Made by a program: the position numbers and the translations under genes. A model generated the notes under the pieces. It was not told the DNA's origin. It ran no database searches and saw only the letters and a program-made list of their open reading frames with translations. A stretch of 13,374 nt of DNA from Hyphomicrobium_A sp036559705 (GTDB lineage: Bacteria; Pseudomonadota; Alphaproteobacteria; Rhizobiales; Hyphomicrobiaceae). Shown here one piece after another: positions 1 through 7,463 of the stretch; the first letter of the stretch is position 1; each line of letters begins with the position of its first letter. Where the stretch lies: positions 1 through 13,374 of the forward strand of contig DATBSP010000109.1 in the NCBI GenBank assembly GCA_036559705.1, written 5' to 3'.

Positions 1-72
1 AGCCGGCATGTACGAGGTGACCTCGAGGCCAACTTCCTGCTCACGAACTGCGGGCTTCGTCCAAACCTTCAT
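1..72 (-). CDS. pqqA: PqqA, coenzyme PQQ precursor peptide (5' part, runs off the left edge)
   Basis: Reading leftward from the ATG at 72-70, the first 24 codons give a peptide that begins MKVWTKPAVREQEVG and continues LEVTSYMPA. This is the pattern of PqqA, the ribosomal peptide whose conserved Glu and Tyr, spaced E-x-x-x-Y, are cross-linked and excised to form the redox cofactor PQQ. Here they are Glu17 and Tyr21 in EVTSY. PqqA peptides are about 23 to 30 residues long, so only a few codons and the stop should lie outside the window. The remaining pqq genes would be expected further left. The start is supported by an AGGAGG ribosome binding site five bases upstream. PQQ serves periplasmic dehydrogenases such as methanol or glucose dehydrogenase. 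The identification rests on the motif and the strong start signal; the 3' end is not visible. Confidence 0.85.
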   Translation of the reverse strand, partial: MKVWTKPAVREQEVGLEVTSYMPA

Positions 73-77
73 GACTT

Positions 78-83
78 CCTCCT
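78..83 (-). promoter_or_regulatory. Strong Shine-Dalgarno site of pqqA
   Basis: On the minus strand AGGAGG precedes the pqqA ATG by five bases. It is one of the best ribosome binding sites in the window and is the main reason to accept such a short reading frame as a real gene. It fits a precursor peptide that must be made in excess over its processing enzymes. Confidence 0.8.
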
Positions 84-502
84 ATTCGGCAAGATGCCGT
101 CCAAAACTGGATGGCCCCGCCGAGGGCCCACCCTCTGAAGCGATGACCTCTCAAAGGGTCGCTCCAGTCCGCGGATCCAGGCCACGCAAGCCCGGACCGC
201 AATGGCGGCTATAAACCACATGCGACTTTCGAACGGAAGTAAATCGGTCTCACAAACGCGTGTGCTATTCGTCGTCTAAATGTCGTGCGCTTGCTCGCGG
301 TTGCGAACATTTTTGGGCGCGCGTCGAAGGCGTGTAGAGGCGTGCGAGGCAGCGACCGAAGACGCGCTTGACGGATGCCTAATAAAGGTCCCGAGGCGGT
401 GTCTCACAGGGAGGTAGCGCTGGGTCCGTCAACAGCCGCGTCAACGCTTCGACCCAAGGCGCACGGAGCCGCAAAGCCATACCCAAACGACACATAAGAC
501 AG

Positions 503-570
503 GAAAATCGTTCTTATCTTCTGGCAAGGCGCCCCCAGCAATAGAAAATTCTACTTCGATAAACTATAAG
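503..570 (+). promoter_or_regulatory. Candidate cysG promoter and sulfur-regulon operator
   Basis: An AT-rich stretch in otherwise GC-rich DNA. It contains GAAAATCGTTCTTATCTT at 503-520, TAGAA-AA-TTCTA (a dyad with two central bases) at 542-553 running into CTTC, and TATAAG at 565-570. TATAAG could be a -10 box. The hexamer 17 bases further upstream is TAGAAA, a poor -35 box, as expected for an activator-dependent promoter such as those controlled by LysR-type CysB-like regulators. A similar sequence, TTTCTACTT next to GAAATCG, lies upstream of cysH at 10754-10770. The bases are direct observation. The promoter role and the identity of any regulator are inference. Confidence 0.35.
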
Positions 571-576
571 AAGGGG

Positions 577-619
577 AACCGGCCGAACGGGGCGCACGGG
601 CTGCCGCTGTAAGCCGGTT
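577..619 (+). repeat. Inverted repeat in the cysG leader
   Basis: AACCGGC at 577-583 and GCCGGTT at 613-619 are perfect seven-base reverse complements with 29 GC-rich bases between them, just downstream of the presumed promoter and 15 bases before the cysG ATG. In the transcript this would form a stem ending close to the start codon, which itself has no good Shine-Dalgarno site. It may influence translation, or it may be chance in GC-rich DNA. Confidence 0.3.
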
Positions 620-633
620 TACCCTATCCGGTC

Positions 634-2139
634 ATGATGCTTGGCGCGCAGGCAGCGAAAGGTACGGCGTTGCGGTACTTCCCTATCTTCTTCGATCTCG
701 ACGGACGCGACGTGGTCATCGTCGGCGGCGGGGAGAAGGCGTTGCAGAAGTTGCGCCTGCTCGCCAAGACGTCCGCGCGCCTGAAGATTGTCGCCGCCGA
801 GGTTAGCCAAGATATTACCGCTGCCGACGTGCCGACGCTGGTTCTTGAGCGGCATGCTTTCACCGAGGCCGACCTTGACGGGGCGTCGCTGGTCTTTGCC
901 GCCAGCGATGATCCTGAGCTCGATGCGCGCGTCGCCGCCGCTGCCCGGTCCCGCGGCCTGCCTATCAACGTGGTCGACGGGCCATCGCAGAGCAACTTCA
1001 TCATGCCGGCGATTGTCGACCGCGACCCCGTTCTCGTCGCCATCGGTACCGAAGGCGCCGCGCCGATCCTCGCCCGCGAAATCAAAGCCAAGATCGAGAG
1101 CTGGCTGCCGGCCCAGTTCGGCCGGGTGGCGCAGCGCGCCCAGCAACTGCGCCGCCACGTGCACGACGCCATCGCCGATCCAGTTGTGCGCCGCCGCACC
1201 TGGGAGGCATTGCTGCAGGGCGTCTGGCGCTCCGCCGTCCTTGCCGGAGACAGCGAGACGGCTGACCGCGAGCTCGACCGCCAGCTCGCCGCCGGCGGCG
1301 CGCACGCCCAACCGGTCGGCAGCGTGGCGCTGATCGGCTGCGGCCCCGGCGAGCCCGATCTCATCACGCTGAAGGCGCAGCAGCGCCTGCAGTCGGCCGA
1401 CGTTCTGGTCGTCGACCGTCTGGTCAACCCGGCCATCCTCGAATACGCACGGCGCGATGCCGTCCGCATTGACGTCGGCAAGGAGCCGGAGGGAGACTCG
1501 GCCCTGCAGGAAGACATCAACCGCATCCTGGTGCGCGAAGCGCTCAAGGGTCAGCGCGTGGTCCGCCTCAAGGGCGGCGACGCCTTCGTGTTCGGCCGCG
1601 CCGCCGAGGAGATGGCGGCGGTGCGCGCGGCCGGCATACCCGTCGAGGTGGTGCCAGGCATCACCGCGGCGCACGCCTGCGCCGCGAGCGTCGGCCTGCC
1701 GGTGACGCTGCGCGCCAAGGTGCGTCAGTTCGCCGTCGTAACCGGAGCATCGGCCGACGGGCCGCTCGAGCTCGATTGGCCGGCGCTGGCGCAGCCGGGA
1801 CAGGCCTTCGCCATCTACATGGGCGTGCGCACGGCCCAACACTTTCGCGACAAGCTGCTGGGCGCCGGGGCGGCACCGCAGACGCCGGTCGTCATCGTCG
1901 AGAACGGCACGCTGTCGAACGAGCGTGCGCTGGCGACGGAGCTGGCATTGGTCGCCGACGCCATCGCCGAAGCTGGGATCCATGGCCCGGCCGTCATTTT
2001 CGTCGGCCTCGATTGGGCGAGCGGTGGGCTGTCGCGGCCTGACAAGGTCGAAGTATACGAGGCGCAACTCAGGCGCGCGGGCGGGGCTGTCATCGAAGCC
2101 GGCGAGCCCGCCGCTGCGGCAACGCCGCAACCAGGATAA
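634..2139 (+). CDS. cysG: Siroheme synthase CysG (uroporphyrinogen-III methyltransferase / precorrin-2 dehydrogenase / ferrochelatase)
   Basis: A protein of 501 residues that makes siroheme, the prosthetic group of sulfite reductase, from uroporphyrinogen III. The N-terminal half is the NAD-dependent precorrin-2 dehydrogenase and ferrochelatase. It has a dinucleotide-binding GGGEKA at 31-36, and NVVD with Asp115 corresponds to the catalytic aspartate known as Asp104 in Salmonella CysG. The C-terminal half (about 229-470) is the SAM-dependent methyltransferase, with GCGPGEPDL at 235-243, RLKGGDAFVFGR at 311-322 and PGITAAHACA at 341-350. The length fits fused CysG proteins of about 460 to 500 residues, with a proline- and alanine-rich tail. 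The ATG at 634 is used; the next codon is also ATG, and neither has a strong ribosome binding site. It is the first gene of the operon that continues into cysJ and cysI, which fits siroheme supply to that reductase. Confidence 0.93.
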   Translation: MMLGAQAAKGTALRYFPIFFDLDGRDVVIVGGGEKALQKLRLLAKTSARLKIVAAEVSQDITAADVPTLVLERHAFTEADLDGASLVFAASDDPELDARVAAAARSRGLPINVVDGPSQSNFIMPAIVDRDPVLVAIGTEGAAPILAREIKAKIESWLPAQFGRVAQRAQQLRRHVHDAIADPVVRRRTWEALLQGVWRSAVLAGDSETADRELDRQLAAGGAHAQPVGSVALIGCGPGEPDLITLKAQQRLQSADVLVVDRLVNPAILEYARRDAVRIDVGKEPEGDSALQEDINRILVREALKGQRVVRLKGGDAFVFGRAAEEMAAVRAAGIPVEVVPGITAAHACAASVGLPVTLRAKVRQFAVVTGASADGPLELDWPALAQPGQAFAIYMGVRTAQHFRDKLLGAGAAPQTPVVIVENGTLSNERALATELALVADAIAEAGIHGPAVIFVGLDWASGGLSRPDKVEVYEAQLRRAGGAVIEAGEPAAAATPQPG

Positions 2140-2144
2140 CCCGT

Positions 2145-2179
2145 GCACCGAAGGTGGTAGTCTTGGCGCACCGCGGTGG
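2145..2179 (+). repeat. Two near-identical dyads between cysG and cysJ
   Basis: GCACCGAAGGTGG at 2145-2157 and GCACCGCGGTGG at 2168-2179 are two copies of the same small inverted repeat (CACC facing GGTG), starting 23 bases apart in the 64-base gap. The spacing is about two helix turns. They could be a tandem operator, two small mRNA hairpins ahead of cysJ, or decayed coding sequence. Confidence 0.35.
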
Positions 2180-2191
2180 ACGAGAAATGTC

Positions 2192-2198
2192 GAGGAGG
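2192..2198 (+). promoter_or_regulatory. Shine-Dalgarno site that sets the GTG start of cysJ
   Basis: GAGGAGG ends five bases before GTG at 2204. The reading frame is open far upstream into cysG, so this site decides the start. It places CysJ at 594 residues, close to the 599 of E. coli CysJ, and removes an overlap with cysG. Confidence 0.8.
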
Positions 2199-2203
2199 CG
2201 TTT

Positions 2204-3988
2204 GTGACCGCCCAACCGTTGCTTCCGAAGAACGCGCCGTTCACGCCGGAAGACATTGATGCGCTCAACAGCGTCGTCGCGCGCACGACGCCGCAGCAGC
2301 GTGCCTGGCTCGCCGGCTTCTTCGCCGGCTTCGAGGCGGCGCAGGCCGGTGGTGCCCAGCCCCAGCCGGCGGCGCCCGCCAAGCCGCGCCAGGCGCTGAC
2401 CGTCCTTTATGCAAGCGAAAGCGGCAACGCCGAAGCGCTCGCCATGCGGACGAAGAAGCTTGCCCAGAAGCATGGTCTCGATGCCCGTATCGTCGACTTT
2501 GCCGACGCCGACATGAGCGTGCTGTCGAAGGCGAAGAACCTGATGGTGTTCGCCTCGACCTGGGGCGAGGGTGACCCGCCGAGCCGCGCCGTCGACTTCT
2601 ACACCGCGCTGATGGGCGATGGCGCCCCGCGCATCGAGGGCGTGCGTTTCGCTGTCCTCGCCCTAGGCGACACGGCCTACGCGCAGTTCTGCGCCACGGG
2701 CAGAGCGATCGATGAACGCCTCGAGGCGCTCGGTGGCAAGCGCGCCTTCGACCGCGTCGACCTCGACCTCGATTATTCCAAGCAGGCGGCCGAGTGGACC
2801 GAAAAGGCCCTCACCGAGCTGGCGCCGGCCGAGGCCGCCGGCACCGCCACCGTCGTGCACGTCGACTTCAAGGGCGGCGCCCATGCCCCCGACGACGACG
2901 AGCCGCAATTCACCGCCGAGAACCCACTCACCGGCGAGATCTCGACGCTGGTCAATCTCAACGGCAGCGGCTCGACGCGCGAGACCTGGCACGTCGAGAT
3001 CGCCGCCGAGGCGTCCGGCTTTTCCTATTTGCCGGGTGATGCCATCGGCATCGTGCCCGAAAACGATCCCGGCCTCGCGCTGGAACTGGCCGAGGCCGTT
3101 GGGCTCGGCGCGGATGGCGCCGTCGTGCAGAAACTGCGCGAGCGCTACGACGTGACGACACTGTCGCGTGCCCTCGTTGAATCCTACGCCAAGCTCACGC
3201 AGCGTACCGACCTTGCGCACCTCGCCGAGCAAAAGGCGTTTGCCGAGTTCGCCGAGGACCGCCAGCTCATCGACCTGTTCGAGCGCTATCCCGAAAAGCT
3301 TACCGCCGATCAGCTGCTCGGTCTGCTGCGCCCGCTGCCAGGCCGGCTCTACTCCGTTGCGTCGAGCCCCAAGGCGCATCCCGGCGAAGCGCATCTGCTT
3401 GTCGGAGCGGTGCGCTGGGAGTCGCATGGCAAGAAGCGCGGGGGCGTTGCCTCCACCTACTTCGCGGACCGCCGCAAGGTCGGCGACGCGGTGGGCGTCT
3501 ACGTCAAGCCGAACCGCCACTTCCGCCTGCCTGAGGACGGCAACCGCCCCATCGTCATGATCGGCGCCGGCACCGGCGTGGCGCCGTATCGCGCCTTCAT
3601 CGAGGACCGTGTCGAAGACGGCGCCAAGGGCAAGAGCTGGCTGGTCTTCGGGGAGCGCAACTTCACCAACGACTTCCTCTACCAGCTCGAATGGCAGGAG
3701 TATTTGGCCGACGGAGCGCTGTCGCGCCTCGACGTCGCCTTCTCGCGCGACCAACCGGAGAAGATCTACGTGCAGCAGCGGCTGTGGGAAGCGCGCGCCG
3801 ACCTCAATAAGTGGGTCGAGGACGGCGCCCACATCTATGTGTGCGGCGACGAGAAGGGCATGGCGCGTGACGTTGATGCCATGCTTGGCCGCATCCTCGC
3901 CGAAGCCGCGCGCGGTGACGATGAAGCCGGGCGCGCCAAGCTGAAAGAGCTCGCCAAAGCCGGCCGCTACCAGCGCGACGTGTATTGA
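2204..3988 (+). CDS. cysJ: NADPH-dependent assimilatory sulfite reductase, flavoprotein alpha subunit
   Basis: The 594-residue diflavin subunit passes electrons from NADPH through FAD and FMN to the CysI hemoprotein, which reduces sulfite to sulfide. A short helical N-terminal region with an Ala/Pro/Gln-rich linker (about 48-62) precedes a flavodoxin domain, with SESGNAE at 71-77 for the FMN phosphate and STWGEGDPP at 118-126. Next come the FAD-binding region with RLYSVASS from 381, GTGVAPYRAF from 456 for NADPH binding, and the C-terminal YQRDVY, which is identical to the end of E. coli CysJ and supplies the aromatic residue stacked on FAD. It starts with GTG behind a strong ribosome binding site, 64 bases after cysG and 37 bases before cysI. 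The separate CysJ shows an NADPH-type enzyme rather than the ferredoxin-dependent type found in many alphaproteobacteria. Confidence 0.93.
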   Translation: MTAQPLLPKNAPFTPEDIDALNSVVARTTPQQRAWLAGFFAGFEAAQAGGAQPQPAAPAKPRQALTVLYASESGNAEALAMRTKKLAQKHGLDARIVDFADADMSVLSKAKNLMVFASTWGEGDPPSRAVDFYTALMGDGAPRIEGVRFAVLALGDTAYAQFCATGRAIDERLEALGGKRAFDRVDLDLDYSKQAAEWTEKALTELAPAEAAGTATVVHVDFKGGAHAPDDDEPQFTAENPLTGEISTLVNLNGSGSTRETWHVEIAAEASGFSYLPGDAIGIVPENDPGLALELAEAVGLGADGAVVQKLRERYDVTTLSRALVESYAKLTQRTDLAHLAEQKAFAEFAEDRQLIDLFERYPEKLTADQLLGLLRPLPGRLYSVASSPKAHPGEAHLLVGAVRWESHGKKRGGVASTYFADRRKVGDAVGVYVKPNRHFRLPEDGNRPIVMIGAGTGVAPYRAFIEDRVEDGAKGKSWLVFGERNFTNDFLYQLEWQEYLADGALSRLDVAFSRDQPEKIYVQQRLWEARADLNKWVEDGAHIYVCGDEKGMARDVDAMLGRILAEAARGDDEAGRAKLKELAKAGRYQRDVY

Positions 3989-4025
3989 CGCGCGGGCGCC
4001 GAGCCCCCGCTACAGGACAGCAACG

Positions 4026-5756
4026 ATGACCGACGACAAGCGCAGCAAGAACGAGTTCATCAAGGAGGGCAGCCGGCAGCTGCGCGGCACCATCGCGGAA
4101 GGGCTGGCCGACGTCTCGACGGGCGCCATCTCCGAGGATGACTCGCAGCTGACGAAATTCCATGGCACCTACCTGCAGGATGACCGCGACGTGCGGCCGG
4201 AGCGGGCCAAGAAGAAGCTTGAGAAGGCCTACAGCTTCATGATCCGCGTGCGCCTGCCGGGTGGCGTCACGACGTCGAAGCAGTGGCTGGCGCTCGACGC
4301 CATCGCCGGCACCTACGCCAACCACACGCTGCGCCTGACGACGCGTCAGACGTTCCAGTTCCATGGCGTCATCAAGTCGAACATGAAGCGCACGATGCAG
4401 GCGCTCAACGCCGCGCTGCTCGACACACTGGCCGCCTGCGGCGACGTCAACCGCAATGTGCTGGCCGCATCGAACCCGTATCTGTCGAAAGCGCACGCCG
4501 CCGCCCACGAGCTGGCCGTCAAGGTGAGCGAGCACCTGCTGCCGCAGACGGGCGCCTATCACGAGATCTGGCTCGACGGCGAGCAGGTGATCGACGAGAC
4601 ACGGCCGGCGAAGAAGGACGAGGAGCCGATCTACGGCACCCACTATCTGCCGCGCAAATTCAAGACCGTCATCGCCGTGCCGCCGTCGAACGACGTCGAC
4701 ATCTTCGCGCATGACCTCGGCTACATCGCCATCCTCGACAAGGGCAAACTCAGTGGCTGGAACGTCACCGTCGGCGGCGGCATGGGCATGACGCACGGCG
4801 AACACGACACGTTCCCGCGCACGGCCGACGTCCTCGGCTTCTGCACGCTCGAGCAGGCGGTCGATGTGGCCGAGAAGCTCGTCACCGTGCAGCGCGACTG
4901 GGGCAACCGCGAGAGCCGCAAGCGCGCGCGGCTCAAATATACGATTGAGGACCGCGGCCTCGACAACTTCCGCGCCGAGGTCGAGAAGCGCCTCGGTTAC
5001 AAGCTCGGCGAGCCGCGTCCGTTCGAGTTCACCTCGACTGGCGACGTCATCGGCTGGGAGCAGGGTGCCGACAAGAAGTGGCATCTGACGTTGTTCATCG
5101 AGAATGGGCGTATCAAGGATCTTACGGGCTGGTCGTTGCGCACGGCGCTGCGCGAGATTGCCGAGGTGCATCCGGGCGGCTTCGTTGTCACGGCCAACCA
5201 GAACCTCATCATCACCAACGTGCCAGCGAAGGCGAAGGCGAAGATCGAGGCTATCCTCAAGGAGCACGGCATCGCCATCGGCACGGACCTATCGGGCCTG
5301 CGCCGCAACAGCATGGCGTGCGTCGCGCTGCCGACGTGCGGACTTGCGCTGGCCGAAAGCGAGCGCTTCCTTCCCGAGCTGCTGACCGCGCTCGAAGAGT
5401 CGCTCGACAGGGCGGGCCTCAAGGACGACGAGATCGTCATCCGCATGACGGGCTGCCCCAACGGCTGCGCCCGGCCGTACTTGGCCGAGATCGGTCTCGT
5501 CGGTCGCAACCCCGGGCTCTACAACCTCTACCTCGGGGCGGCGTTCAACGGCTCGCGGCTCAACAAGCTTTACGCCGAGGACGTCGGCAAGGCGCGCATC
5601 GTGCGGCTCTTGGAGCCGATGTTCGCGCGCTACGCCAAGGAGCGCGAGGAGGGCGAGCACTTCGGCGACTTTGCCATCCGTGCCGGCTACGTGCGCGCGA
5701 CGACGGCGGGCAACCGCTTCCACGCCGACCTGGACCTTGTCAAAGCCGTCAGCTGA
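4026..5756 (+). CDS. cysI: Assimilatory sulfite reductase hemoprotein beta subunit
   Basis: This 576-residue cytosolic subunit carries out the six-electron reduction of sulfite to sulfide at a coupled siroheme and [4Fe-4S] centre, with electrons from CysJ. The four cluster cysteines are visible as Cys432 and Cys438 (in ACVALPTCG) and Cys477 and Cys481 (in GCPNGCARPY). Their spacing matches Cys434, Cys440, Cys479 and Cys483 of E. coli CysI. The two-fold repeat of the family is present: an N-terminal half with LRLTTRQTFQFHGV and a C-terminal half with TANQNLIITNVP. The length fits the family (570 in E. coli). The ATG at 4026 follows a modest AGGA ribosome binding site. It is the last gene of the cysGJI operon, and its stop lies 9 bases from the stop of the converging membrane-protein gene. 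Confidence 0.95.
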   Translation: MTDDKRSKNEFIKEGSRQLRGTIAEGLADVSTGAISEDDSQLTKFHGTYLQDDRDVRPERAKKKLEKAYSFMIRVRLPGGVTTSKQWLALDAIAGTYANHTLRLTTRQTFQFHGVIKSNMKRTMQALNAALLDTLAACGDVNRNVLAASNPYLSKAHAAAHELAVKVSEHLLPQTGAYHEIWLDGEQVIDETRPAKKDEEPIYGTHYLPRKFKTVIAVPPSNDVDIFAHDLGYIAILDKGKLSGWNVTVGGGMGMTHGEHDTFPRTADVLGFCTLEQAVDVAEKLVTVQRDWGNRESRKRARLKYTIEDRGLDNFRAEVEKRLGYKLGEPRPFEFTSTGDVIGWEQGADKKWHLTLFIENGRIKDLTGWSLRTALREIAEVHPGGFVVTANQNLIITNVPAKAKAKIEAILKEHGIAIGTDLSGLRRNSMACVALPTCGLALAESERFLPELLTALEESLDRAGLKDDEIVIRMTGCPNGCARPYLAEIGLVGRNPGLYNLYLGAAFNGSRLNKLYAEDVGKARIVRLLEPMFARYAKEREEGEHFGDFAIRAGYVRATTAGNRFHADLDLVKAVS

Positions 5757-5765
5757 CGCAAACCT

Positions 5766-6572
5766 TCAGTGACGCATGGGGTTGAGCAGCGAGTAGGCGG
5801 CCCAGAACAGCACGAGCGCCAGCGCCACGCGCAACACCCAGTCGGGCACCAGCCCGGTGATGCGCGAGCCGAGCGCAATGCCCGGCACCGATCCGAGCAG
5901 CAGGAAGCCGAGGATATTCAAATCGACGTTGCCCATGCCGAAGTGGCTGGCGCCGGCAAGGAAGGTTAGCGGGATGGCATGCACGATGTCGGTGCCGATA
6001 AGACGCCGCGCTGACAGCGAGTGATACAGCACCGTCAGCGCCACGACTCCGATTGCCCCCGCGCCGACCGAGGTCAGTGCGACGAGCACGCCGAGCACGA
6101 GCCCCAGCAACAGCGTCGGCCCCTGGCGCACGGAAACAGGCAGGGCCGCATCGGAGGCGGTCACGGCCATCCGCTTCAGGAGCGGGTAGGCGGCAACGCA
6201 CAACGCGCTTACCACCAAAGCGCAGGCGAGCACCTGGCGGATGATCGCGGCGAGCACGTGGATGTCGGGCTCGGCGAGATAGATCCACGACAGCACGATC
6301 GCTGCGCCCGGCAGGCTGCCCATGGCGAGCCAACGCACGATGGCCCAGTTGACGTTGCCGAGCGAATGATGCCGCCACGCCGCGCTCGCCTTGGTTATGG
6401 AGGCGAATAATAGGTCCGTGCCGACCGCCATGACCGGCGAGATGCCGATACCGGAGATGAGGAACGGCGTCATCAACGACCCGGCCCCGACACCGGTAAG
6501 GCCCACGAGGAACCCGACGGCGAAGCCGCCGAATATGATGATGGGCCAGGCGCCCGAGTGCAGAAATTCCAT
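5766..6572 (-). CDS. TauE/SafE family membrane permease (second copy in the operon)
   Basis: A hydrophobic protein of 268 residues with about eight predicted membrane segments, belonging to the TauE/SafE (UPF0721) family of anion exporters and permeases. The internal duplication typical of the family is easy to see. GLTGVGAGSLMTPFLI, then VGTDLLFASITKASAAW, GNVNW and GSLPGAA in the first half are echoed by ALTSVGAGAIGVVAL, IGTDIVHAIPLTFLAGA, GNVDL and GSVPGIA in the second. It lies 115 bases downstream of another family member and is the last gene of the cysHDN operon, so transport of sulfite, sulfate or an organosulfur anion is plausible. No substrate can be read from the sequence. The ribosome binding site is weak. 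A role as a sulfite safety valve for the neighbouring reductase is inference. Confidence 0.85.
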   Translation of the reverse strand: MEFLHSGAWPIIIFGGFAVGFLVGLTGVGAGSLMTPFLISGIGISPVMAVGTDLLFASITKASAAWRHHSLGNVNWAIVRWLAMGSLPGAAIVLSWIYLAEPDIHVLAAIIRQVLACALVVSALCVAAYPLLKRMAVTASDAALPVSVRQGPTLLLGLVLGVLVALTSVGAGAIGVVALTVLYHSLSARRLIGTDIVHAIPLTFLAGASHFGMGNVDLNILGFLLLGSVPGIALGSRITGLVPDWVLRVALALVLFWAAYSLLNPMRH

Positions 6573-6687
6573 ATAAGATAGGCTCGTGATCGTGTTCTTG
6601 GGCGCCTCTGGGGGGCGACCATATCCGTTATCTTGGACGGTTCAACCGCAGAAAGGGCCACAGCCTGGAGGGCCCATGCCGCGGGCC

Positions 6688-7431
6688 TTAGGCCAGGGCG
6701 GCGACAATGGTGCGCAGGCTCAGGATGGCCACGACACAGCCGACAAGGATCATGAGAACTTTGTCGGGGAGCATTTTGGTCGCATAGGCCGCGAAGGGTG
6801 CTGCGATGACGCCGCCGATGATTAAACCGGTGATGATCGGCCACAGCTCGAGGCCGATGGTGGCGACGAAGGTTGCCGAGATGGTCAGGGTGACGAAGAA
6901 TTCAGCGAGATTGACGGAGCCGATGGCATAGCGCGGCGTCGTGCCCTGGCCGATCAGCGTCGAGGTGACGATCGGACCCCAGCCGCCGCCGCCGATGGAA
7001 TCCAGCAAGCCGCCGATGAAGCCGAGCGGCGCGACGCGCGATGGCTCCGTGCCTTCCGAGACGCGCTTGGTGAGCGCCTTCCAAACGATCAGAAGTCCGA
7101 TGAGCAGCAAATAGGCGCTGATGAAGGGCTTGACCTTGTCACCGTCCAAATTGGTGAGCAGATAGGCGCCGATGGCGCCGCCAATGGCCCCGGGCAGCGC
7201 CAGACGCAACAGCAGCTTGCGGTCGACGTTTCCGAACTTCCAGTGTGAAGCGCCGGACACTGCGGTGGTGAACGTCTCGGCCGCGTGCACGCAAGCGCTG
7301 GCGGTGGCTGGCGGGATGCCGAGGCTCAGCATAACCGAGGTAGAGATGACCCCGTAGGCCATGCCGATGGCGCCGTCGACCATCTGTGCCGCGAAGCCGA
7401 CGGCGACGAATAAGAGCAAGTCTTCCCACAT
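6688..7431 (-). CDS. TauE/SafE family membrane permease (first copy in the operon)
   Basis: A 247-residue membrane protein with about seven or eight hydrophobic segments and the duplicated TauE/SafE fold. QMVDGAIGMAYGVISTS near the N terminus corresponds to GLLDSIGGGGWGPIVTS in the second half, and GAIGGAIGAYLL corresponds to IIGGVIAAPFAAYA. It follows cysN after 87 bases that include a strong hairpin. It differs clearly from the downstream TauE/SafE protein, for example in its N-terminal MVDGAIG motif, so the pair does not look like a recent duplication. Its place directly after cysHDN suggests a part in sulfate or sulfite movement across the inner membrane. No sulfate ABC or SulP transporter gene is visible nearby. 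Function beyond family level is inference, and the ribosome binding site is poor. Confidence 0.85.
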   Translation of the reverse strand: MWEDLLLFVAVGFAAQMVDGAIGMAYGVISTSVMLSLGIPPATASACVHAAETFTTAVSGASHWKFGNVDRKLLLRLALPGAIGGAIGAYLLTNLDGDKVKPFISAYLLLIGLLIVWKALTKRVSEGTEPSRVAPLGFIGGLLDSIGGGGWGPIVTSTLIGQGTTPRYAIGSVNLAEFFVTLTISATFVATIGLELWPIITGLIIGGVIAAPFAAYATKMLPDKVLMILVGCVVAILSLRTIVAALA

Positions 7432-7463
7432 CGAGTTGGCTCACACCTTTTAAGCTCGGGGCC

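Larger units (their letters stand above)
73..633. other. Divergent intergenic region between pqqA and cysG
   Basis: About 560 bases without a credible gene. The pqqA side has several small dyads that would lie in the pqqA leader: GAGGG/CCCTC at 122-135, and GCGGATCC/GGACCGC at 171-200 with one bulged base. A weak minus-strand TATAG-like box lies near 210-216. The middle part (about 240-480) has no open frame with a ribosome binding site and no RNA fold that I recognise. The cysG side holds AT-rich operator-like sequence and a leader inverted repeat, listed separately. No known riboswitch consensus was recognised. Confidence 0.6.

Noticed and set aside
8..214. Plus-strand open frame of 68 codons at the left edge
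   Set aside because: It is antisense to pqqA and has no ribosome binding site or recognisable motif.
240..480. Possible small RNA or riboswitch upstream of cysG
   Set aside because: No SAM riboswitch or other known consensus was recognised, and no terminator-like hairpin with a T-run was seen.
1925..2203. Upstream extension of the cysJ reading frame to 1925
   Set aside because: It would overlap cysG by over 200 bases; the GTG at 2204 has a strong ribosome binding site and gives the normal CysJ length.
619..2382. Long minus-strand open frame of 587 codons opposite cysG
   Set aside because: It is a shadow of cysG and the start of cysJ. The plus-strand proteins have full motif sets, while the antisense translation shows no family motif and a composition typical of reversed GC-rich codons.
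3804..5267. Minus-strand open frame of 487 codons opposite cysI, with a similar 389-codon frame opposite cysJ
   Set aside because: Both lie entirely over well-supported genes, have no recognisable domain, and reflect strong G/C preference at third codon positions.
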